From: Chelatococcus sp. HY11
Lineage (GTDB): Bacteria; Pseudomonadota; Alphaproteobacteria; Rhizobiales; Beijerinckiaceae
DNA length: 64,000 nt
Reading direction: 5' to 3'
NCBI RefSeq assembly: GCF_018398335.1
Contig: NZ_JAHBRX010000002.1
Span: 1-64,000, forward strand
In this document: in pieces, positions 59,926-64,000 of the stretch
Numbering within the stretch: the first letter of the stretch is position 1
How the letters are laid out: every line of letters begins with the position of its first letter
Position numbers and translations under genes: made by a program
Notes under the pieces: model-generated
Told to the model about the DNA's origin: nothing
What the model saw: the letters and a program-made list of their open reading frames with translations, nothing else
The model's database searches: none

Positions 59926-60865
59926 CCGCCTCAGGCAGAAGCGTTGTCCTGAAACCTGCCTGTTCCGTGCGGCTGGCGAAGGCGGCGATGGTCGCCCGGA
60001 CCTCGTCGACAAAGCCCTGGAGAAGCAGCGACTTCGGCCGCGCGCTTGAGAACAGGAAGACAAGCTCCAGCTCGACCGGCGGATCTAGCGGCGTCAGGTT
60101 GATCGAATCCACGGCGTCATCGATGAAATCGAGGGGGTGAATGAGCCCCACACCCGCGCCGCGCCGAACCAGTTCCATCGTCGCCATGGAGAGGTTTGTC
60201 TCGATCGAGGTGATCCGGCGATAGGTCTCCGCGTCGAAATGGCTACGCAGCAGGCGTCCCGCCTGGGTTGCGGCGGTGCTCGCGATGACCGACTCGCTCT
60301 CGAGATCCTTGAGCGTCACCGCCTTCAGCTTGCCGAAGCGATGGCCAGCCGGCGACGCGCAGACGACCGGCAGGCGCCATACCGGCTCGACCTCGACGCC
60401 GGGACCTTCGACAGGTCCGATCGTCACGCCCATGTCGAGCATCTCGTCCTTCACCTGGCGGACGATACTGCCGTTCGGGAGCTGCTCGAGCTGGAAACGC
60501 ACCTGCGGCCGGTATGATTTGAAGCGGGCGATGGTCTCCGGCAGGAGGCGGGCCGTCATGGTCGACATTGCGGCGACCGAAATGACCCCGGCATCTGCGC
60601 CACGCAGGAGATCGACCTGCTGCTCGAGGCGCGTCACATCACGGATGACCGCGTTCACATAGGGCATCAGTTCCAGCGCCTCTCGTGTGAGATGGAGCTG
60701 CGCGCTCTTGCGGTAGAACAGCTTGATCGAGAAATAATTCTCGATCTCCCTCAAGGACTGGCTGACCGCGGATTGGGTGATGTGAAGCGTATGCGCCGTC
60801 TCCGTTGCACTGCATGTCTCGATGAAGATCTGCAGGATTTCGAGCTGACGGATCGAAAGTCTCAT
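59912..60865 (-). CDS. LysR-family transcriptional regulator
   Basis: A 317-residue regulator. The N-terminal winged helix (residues about 3-62) reads LSIRQLEILQIFIETCSATE, then ITQSAVSQSLREIENYF; the remainder is the periplasmic-binding-like effector domain. ATG 60865 is used; the preceding TTG (60868) adds one residue. It converges on the MFS gene and lies downstream of the aldolase operon on the same strand, so it could serve either group. Confidence 0.91.
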   Translation of the reverse strand: MRLSIRQLEILQIFIETCSATETAHTLHITQSAVSQSLREIENYFSIKLFYRKSAQLHLTREALELMPYVNAVIRDVTRLEQQVDLLRGADAGVISVAAMSTMTARLLPETIARFKSYRPQVRFQLEQLPNGSIVRQVKDEMLDMGVTIGPVEGPGVEVEPVWRLPVVCASPAGHRFGKLKAVTLKDLESESVIASTAATQAGRLLRSHFDAETYRRITSIETNLSMATMELVRRGAGVGLIHPLDFIDDAVDSINLTPLDPPVELELVFLFSSARPKSLLLQGFVDEVRATIAAFASRTEQAGFRTTLLPEAVRVA

Positions 60866-61181
60866 CAAGGAACCCCGCCCATGTCCATCAACCCGTCATC
60901 CCTCGCCCTTGGTGCGTCGCTTCCCCGGAAGCGCGCGTGCGCCGCATTCGAACGGCTGACACAAAAAGCAATTTAGACTGGGTGCGCGTTCATGGCCAGT
61001 GAGCCCCTCGCTGCCTGGAGGGGGCTTCACCGAAACTTCACAAAAGGTCGCAGGGGACTGGCCCGATCACGACAATGAAGTCTCAGGAGCTGGATGGGAT
61101 CGGAAGCTAATATAGCCGGCTTTATTCGAGTATTGTATTCTTTATTTTCCTGTGTTCCAGGTAAGATACGTATATATCCGC
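60866..61181. other. Intergenic region, LysR / aldolase
   Basis: A 316-base gap between two leftward genes. It holds an imperfect hairpin AGCCCCTC (61002-61009) with GAGGGGGCT (61018-61026, one bulged G), which could end the aldolase transcript. An AT-rich stretch (about 61105-61200) contains ATACGTAT (61166-61173) and a GCTGAA/TTCAGC inverted repeat (61186-61206) at the aldolase stop. No gene is visible. Confidence 0.45.
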
Positions 61182-61952
61182 CTATGCTGAATTATATTTT
61201 TTCAGCTGCAAGCTGGCCGCCTCACGCAGGAAGCCGACGTCTGAACCGATCGCGACGAAGTCCGCTCTTGCTGCGGTATAAAGCTGAAGCAACTCGGGAT
61301 CGGAGGTGAGGACACCCGCCGGCTTGCCCGCCGCCTTGATCCGCCGTAGCGCGTCGCACACCGCCTCTCGCACCGCCTCGTGTCCTGGTTGTCCGAGATA
61401 GCCGAGATCCGCCGCGAGATCAGCGGGGCCGATGAAGAGCCCGTCCACACCATCGATCGCCGCGATGTCCTCGATGGCTTTTACACCGCGCGCGGATTCA
61501 ATCTGCATCAGCAGGCAGATCTCACCATTCGCGGTTTTGAGGTAATCGCCGATATCGCCGAAGCCCGAGGCGCGCGCCAAGGCCGCTCCGACGCCGCGAA
61601 CACCATGGGGAGGATAGCGCACCGCTGCCACCAGATCGCGTGCCTGTGCCACGCTTTCCACCATCGGGATGAGAAACGTTCGCGCACCGCCGTCAAGGAG
61701 TTGCTTGAGCATCCATGCTTCGCCGATCGGCGGCCGGATAACCGCCTCGACTGGGTAGGGCGCGATAGCCTGCATTTGCGCGACCGCCGAACGCAGATCA
61801 TTGGGCGCGTGTTCCAGATCGATAACCAGCCAGTCATAGCCGACACGCGCCACCAGTTCGGCGCTCAGCGCATTGCCGAGCGCCAGCCAAAGGCCTGTCT
61901 GGCGCCGTCCCGCGGCCAATGCCGCCTTGAAGGGGTTCACGGGGGCGGGCAT
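61182..61952 (-). CDS. HpcH/HpaI-family aldolase
   Basis: A 256-residue metal-dependent class II aldolase. His48 (DLEHAP), Arg73 (VIRPP), Glu152 (QIESARG) and Asp178 (GPADLAADLG) are the expected base, substrate Arg and metal ligands. AGAGG precedes the ATG. The family cleaves 4-hydroxy-2-oxoacids such as 2,4-dihydroxyhept-2-ene-1,7-dioate to pyruvate plus an aldehyde. Being 9 bases after a HpaH-type hydratase supports a meta-cleavage-type lower pathway. Confidence 0.91.
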   Translation of the reverse strand: MPAPVNPFKAALAAGRRQTGLWLALGNALSAELVARVGYDWLVIDLEHAPNDLRSAVAQMQAIAPYPVEAVIRPPIGEAWMLKQLLDGGARTFLIPMVESVAQARDLVAAVRYPPHGVRGVGAALARASGFGDIGDYLKTANGEICLLMQIESARGVKAIEDIAAIDGVDGLFIGPADLAADLGYLGQPGHEAVREAVCDALRRIKAAGKPAGVLTSDPELLQLYTAARADFVAIGSDVGFLREAASLQLKKYNSA

Positions 61953-61961
61953 TCATACCTC

Positions 61962-62762
61962 TCAGGCGAAATGGCAGGCGATGGTGCCAAGCGGGCCGTA
62001 ATCGGCATTGATCGTCGAGCCGGGCGGACACTCGATTGGACGGACGAACGAGCCGCTCAGTACGATCTGTCCGGGCTCGAGCCTGTGGCCGTTGGCGGCC
62101 AGCCGGTCGGCGAGCCAGGCGATGCCCTTGGCGGGGTGATTGAGCACACCGGCACCGACACCCGTTTCCTCCACCACGGCGTTTCGCGAGACGATCGCTC
62201 CTGCCCAGCGCAGATCGAGATCCCGCGGGCGCATGGGCCGACCGCCGAGAACGAAACCGGCATTGGCCGCGTTGTCGGCGATCGTGTCGCAGACGTTGCG
62301 AAGCGTGCCGGTTGCGGCGTCGCGCCGCGCGATGCGTGTGTCGAGGATCTCAAGCACCGGCACCACATAGTCGGTCGCGTCCATAACCTCATGCACACTC
62401 GCGCCCACGCCGGGATCACGCTTCATCACGAAGGCGAGCTCGGCCTCCACGCGCGGCTGAATAAAGCGCCCGGAAGGGACTGTGGCACCATCGTCAAACC
62501 GCATGCTGGCCAGCAGGTAGCCTGAATCCGGCGTATCGATGGCGAGGGCCTGCTGCATCGCGCGGGAGGTGAGGCCGATTTTCCAGCCAACGTGGCGATC
62601 CCCCTCCGCGCGCTTGGCGGCGACGAAGGCTTCCTGAATGCGGTAGGCATCGGCCATGTCCATATGGGGATGGCGCAAGCTCAGCAGGGCGATCTGGCGC
62701 TGCTCTCGCTCGGCGTTCACCAGATCCGCCGCCGCCGTGGTGATGTCGCTCTCGCTCAGCAT
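61962..62762 (-). CDS. 2-oxo-hepta-3-ene-1,7-dioate hydratase-like (HpaH/MhpD family)
   Basis: A 266-residue hydratase. Lys61 in GWKIGLTS, the metal-binding pair Glu106/Glu108 in [11 protein letters not shown], and [20 protein letters not shown] are family markers. GGAGG lies upstream of the ATG. It adds water to a 2-hydroxy-2,4-dienoate, giving the 4-hydroxy-2-oxoacid that the next enzyme (HpcH/HpaI) cleaves. Members acting on sorbate-like or oxalocrotonate substrates are alternatives. Confidence 0.91.
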   Translation of the reverse strand: MLSESDITTAAADLVNAEREQRQIALLSLRHPHMDMADAYRIQEAFVAAKRAEGDRHVGWKIGLTSRAMQQALAIDTPDSGYLLASMRFDDGATVPSGRFIQPRVEAELAFVMKRDPGVGASVHEVMDATDYVVPVLEILDTRIARRDAATGTLRNVCDTIADNAANAGFVLGGRPMRPRDLDLRWAGAIVSRNAVVEETGVGAGVLNHPAKGIAWLADRLAANGHRLEPGQIVLSGSFVRPIECPPGSTINADYGPLGTIACHFA

Positions 62763-62777
62763 TGGGAAGACCTCCGA

Positions 62778-63638
62778 TTAAATGGCCTCACGCTGCACCC
62801 GGTTCTCGAGGGTCCCGATTCCCGAGACGCTCACCCGAACGGCATCGCCGTCGACAAGGTAACGAGGTGGGTCGAAGCGCGCACCAGAGCCTGTCGGCGT
62901 GCCTGTGACGATGATGTCGCCGGGCAGGAGTGCAGTGAAGGCGGAGATATAGCTGATGAGATAGTCGAGCGGGAAGAGCATGCGACCCGCCACATCATCC
63001 TGACGAAGCTCGTCGTTCACCCACGAGGAGACGCGCAATTCCTTGAGCTCACCGGCCTCGCCAACGGGGACGATCCAGGGGCCGATGCTGCCCGACTTTT
63101 CGAAATTCTTACCCTGGGTCACGTTGAACTTCGCATGGCGCATCCAGTCGCGGACACTACCCTCGTTGCAGATGCTGACGCCGAAGATATGCGAGAGCGC
63201 GTTCTCGCGCGCTATGCGGCGGCCGGCCTTGCCGATGACGACAACGATCTCGCCCTCGTAGTCGAACTGCGGTGATTCCGGCGGCAACATCAAGGGCTCA
63301 CCATGGCCGGTGAAGGATCCGCGGGTGCGCAGGAACATGCTCGGATATTTCGGGGCGTCCGATCCGTCCTTATACTCGGCGTTGCGGTCCGGATAGTTCA
63401 CGCCGATGCAGATGATCTTGTCGGCGTCGGGGACGGGGATCCGATAACGGATTTCGTTTGGCGCGAAATCGGCGGGAGCTTCGGCGGCTACACGCCGGGC
63501 CGCCTGGAGCCCATCCGGGGCCGCAATGAGCGCGCGCATGGAGGAAAAGCTGGTCCGCGCGCCGAGGTCTGCGATTCCGCGCTCGTGTTCCAGGCCGAAG
63601 CTTTCGTGGCTGCCGACAGCAAAGCTGAGAAGTTTCAT
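62778..63638 (-). CDS. Fumarylacetoacetate hydrolase-family protein (HpaG/FAH-like)
   Basis: A 286-residue protein. The ATG at 63638 follows AGGA; an extension to 63710 adds non-family residues. Metal ligands Glu128 and Glu130 lie in FDYEGE, and the C-terminus has GDIIVTGTPTGSG. The usual active-site His of NYxxH is Arg85 here (NYPDRNAEY). It may isomerise or decarboxylate 5-carboxymethyl-2-hydroxymuconate-type compounds ahead of the hydratase, or hydrolyse an acylpyruvate. 15 bases separate it from the hydratase gene. Confidence 0.87.
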   Translation of the reverse strand: MKLLSFAVGSHESFGLEHERGIADLGARTSFSSMRALIAAPDGLQAARRVAAEAPADFAPNEIRYRIPVPDADKIICIGVNYPDRNAEYKDGSDAPKYPSMFLRTRGSFTGHGEPLMLPPESPQFDYEGEIVVVIGKAGRRIARENALSHIFGVSICNEGSVRDWMRHAKFNVTQGKNFEKSGSIGPWIVPVGEAGELKELRVSSWVNDELRQDDVAGRMLFPLDYLISYISAFTALLPGDIIVTGTPTGSGARFDPPRYLVDGDAVRVSVSGIGTLENRVQREAI

Positions 63639-63693
63639 ATCCAAAGTCCTAGGAAAGGCTGGGAAGGGAAGGAGCCGGGCATGGGGGCGCCGT

Positions 63694-64000
63694 TCAGGCT
63701 TCCTGCTCAAGATGCGGCTTGGAGCGACGCACCGCTGGAAGCACCAGGAGCGCGAGCATCACCGCCGAGGCGAGCAGGAACCCCGCGCTAATTGGGCTCT
63801 CGATGAAAATCCGGGGGTCACCGTGGGAAATCAGCAGCGCGCGGCGCAGGTTTTCTTCCAGCATCGGTCCAAGTACGAGACCGAGGATGAAGGGCGCCAG
63901 CGAGAAGCCGAGCTGCAGAACGACATAGCCGAAGATTCCAAAGCCGGCGCCGAGCAGCACATCCATCGGTTCGTTCGACAGCGTGTAGATGCCGAGGCAC
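63694..64000 (-). CDS. Tripartite tricarboxylate transporter large permease TctA, C-terminal part (cut by window edge)
   Basis: The last 102 codons of a TctA-family permease; the rest lies beyond the right edge. GFSLAPFILGLVLGPMLEEN followed by LRRALLISHGDPRIFIESPI is the standard TctA C-terminal pattern (LAPLVLGLVLGP, E-x-x-LRR, GDP), then a final hydrophobic helix. A TctB and TctC gene are expected further right. It lies 55 bases before the FAH-like gene on the same strand and probably imports the carboxylate degraded there. Confidence 0.85.
   Translation of the reverse strand, partial: CLGIYTLSNEPMDVLLGAGFGIFGYVVLQLGFSLAPFILGLVLGPMLEENLRRALLISHGDPRIFIESPISAGFLLASAVMLALLVLPAVRRSKPHLEQEA

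Noticed and set aside
1-64000. CRISPR arrays, tRNA/rRNA genes, insertion sequences, integrases or phage genes
   Set aside because: I looked for regular spaced repeats, cloverleaf ends and transposase-like proteins and found none; the only repeats are short tandem doublets and single palindromes.

Overview
This is a GC-rich, gene-dense stretch of a bacterial replicon. Compact operons of ABC-type solute importers sit beside small-molecule catabolic genes, and nearly every operon has its own IclR, GntR/FCD, XRE-cupin, AraC or LysR regulator. This style is typical of soil or plant-associated Alphaproteobacteria (Hyphomicrobiales such as Rhizobium, Bosea or Chelatococcus relatives). The genus cannot be fixed from the sequence. 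I see no rRNA, tRNA, transposase, integrase or CRISPR array. All 59 gene-level calls come from reading translations and motifs; no database search was possible.

Layout, left to right. (1) 1-6112: the start of a hydantoinase-A gene running off the left edge, a branched-chain-amino-acid-type importer with a fused LivH-LivM permease, an IclR regulator and a RidA-like protein. (2) 6206-9987: IclR regulator, L-fuconate dehydratase-type enolase and an MFS acid-sugar importer. (3) 10206-13008: FCD-type GntR regulator, isocitrate-lyase-family C-C lyase and a methyltransferase. (4) 13191-18645: polyamine/opine-type ABC importer, divergent IclR, and an SGNH-hydrolase homologue that has lost both its catalytic Ser and His. 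(5) 18778-28982: XRE-cupin regulator, two M14-type deacylases, a dipeptide-type importer lacking ATPases, and HyuA/HyuB. (6) 29263-39591: GntR regulator, Ugp-type importer lacking its ATPase, and a hexuronate-like pathway (mannonate dehydratase, PfkB kinase, KDPG-type aldolase, two or three oxidoreductases). (7) 39637-45814: AraC regulator, ribose-type ABC importer and an LVIVD-repeat protein.

(8) 45956-49309: MFS exporter, a YgjV-like membrane protein fused to a cyclic-nucleotide-binding domain, a possible LysR remnant and a nitronate monooxygenase. (9) 49349-60865: an amidase with an AtzG-like small partner, a second amidase, an Fbp-type ABC importer, two adjacent PuuE-like (allantoinase-type) hydrolases, an MFS transporter and a LysR regulator. 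This group looks like a pathway for an imported ureide or cyclic amide and is the best candidate for something undescribed. (10) 61182-64000: HpcH/HpaI aldolase, HpaH-type hydratase, FAH-family protein and the end of a TctA permease, resembling a meta-cleavage lower pathway.

Cross-cutting observations: GC-rich hairpins follow or overlap the 3' side of four solute-binding-protein genes; three short intergenic tandem duplications occur (13-16 bp), one of which duplicates a Shine-Dalgarno/start region; and clear palindromes lie in several regulator promoter regions, including three copies of a TGTyGACA site.
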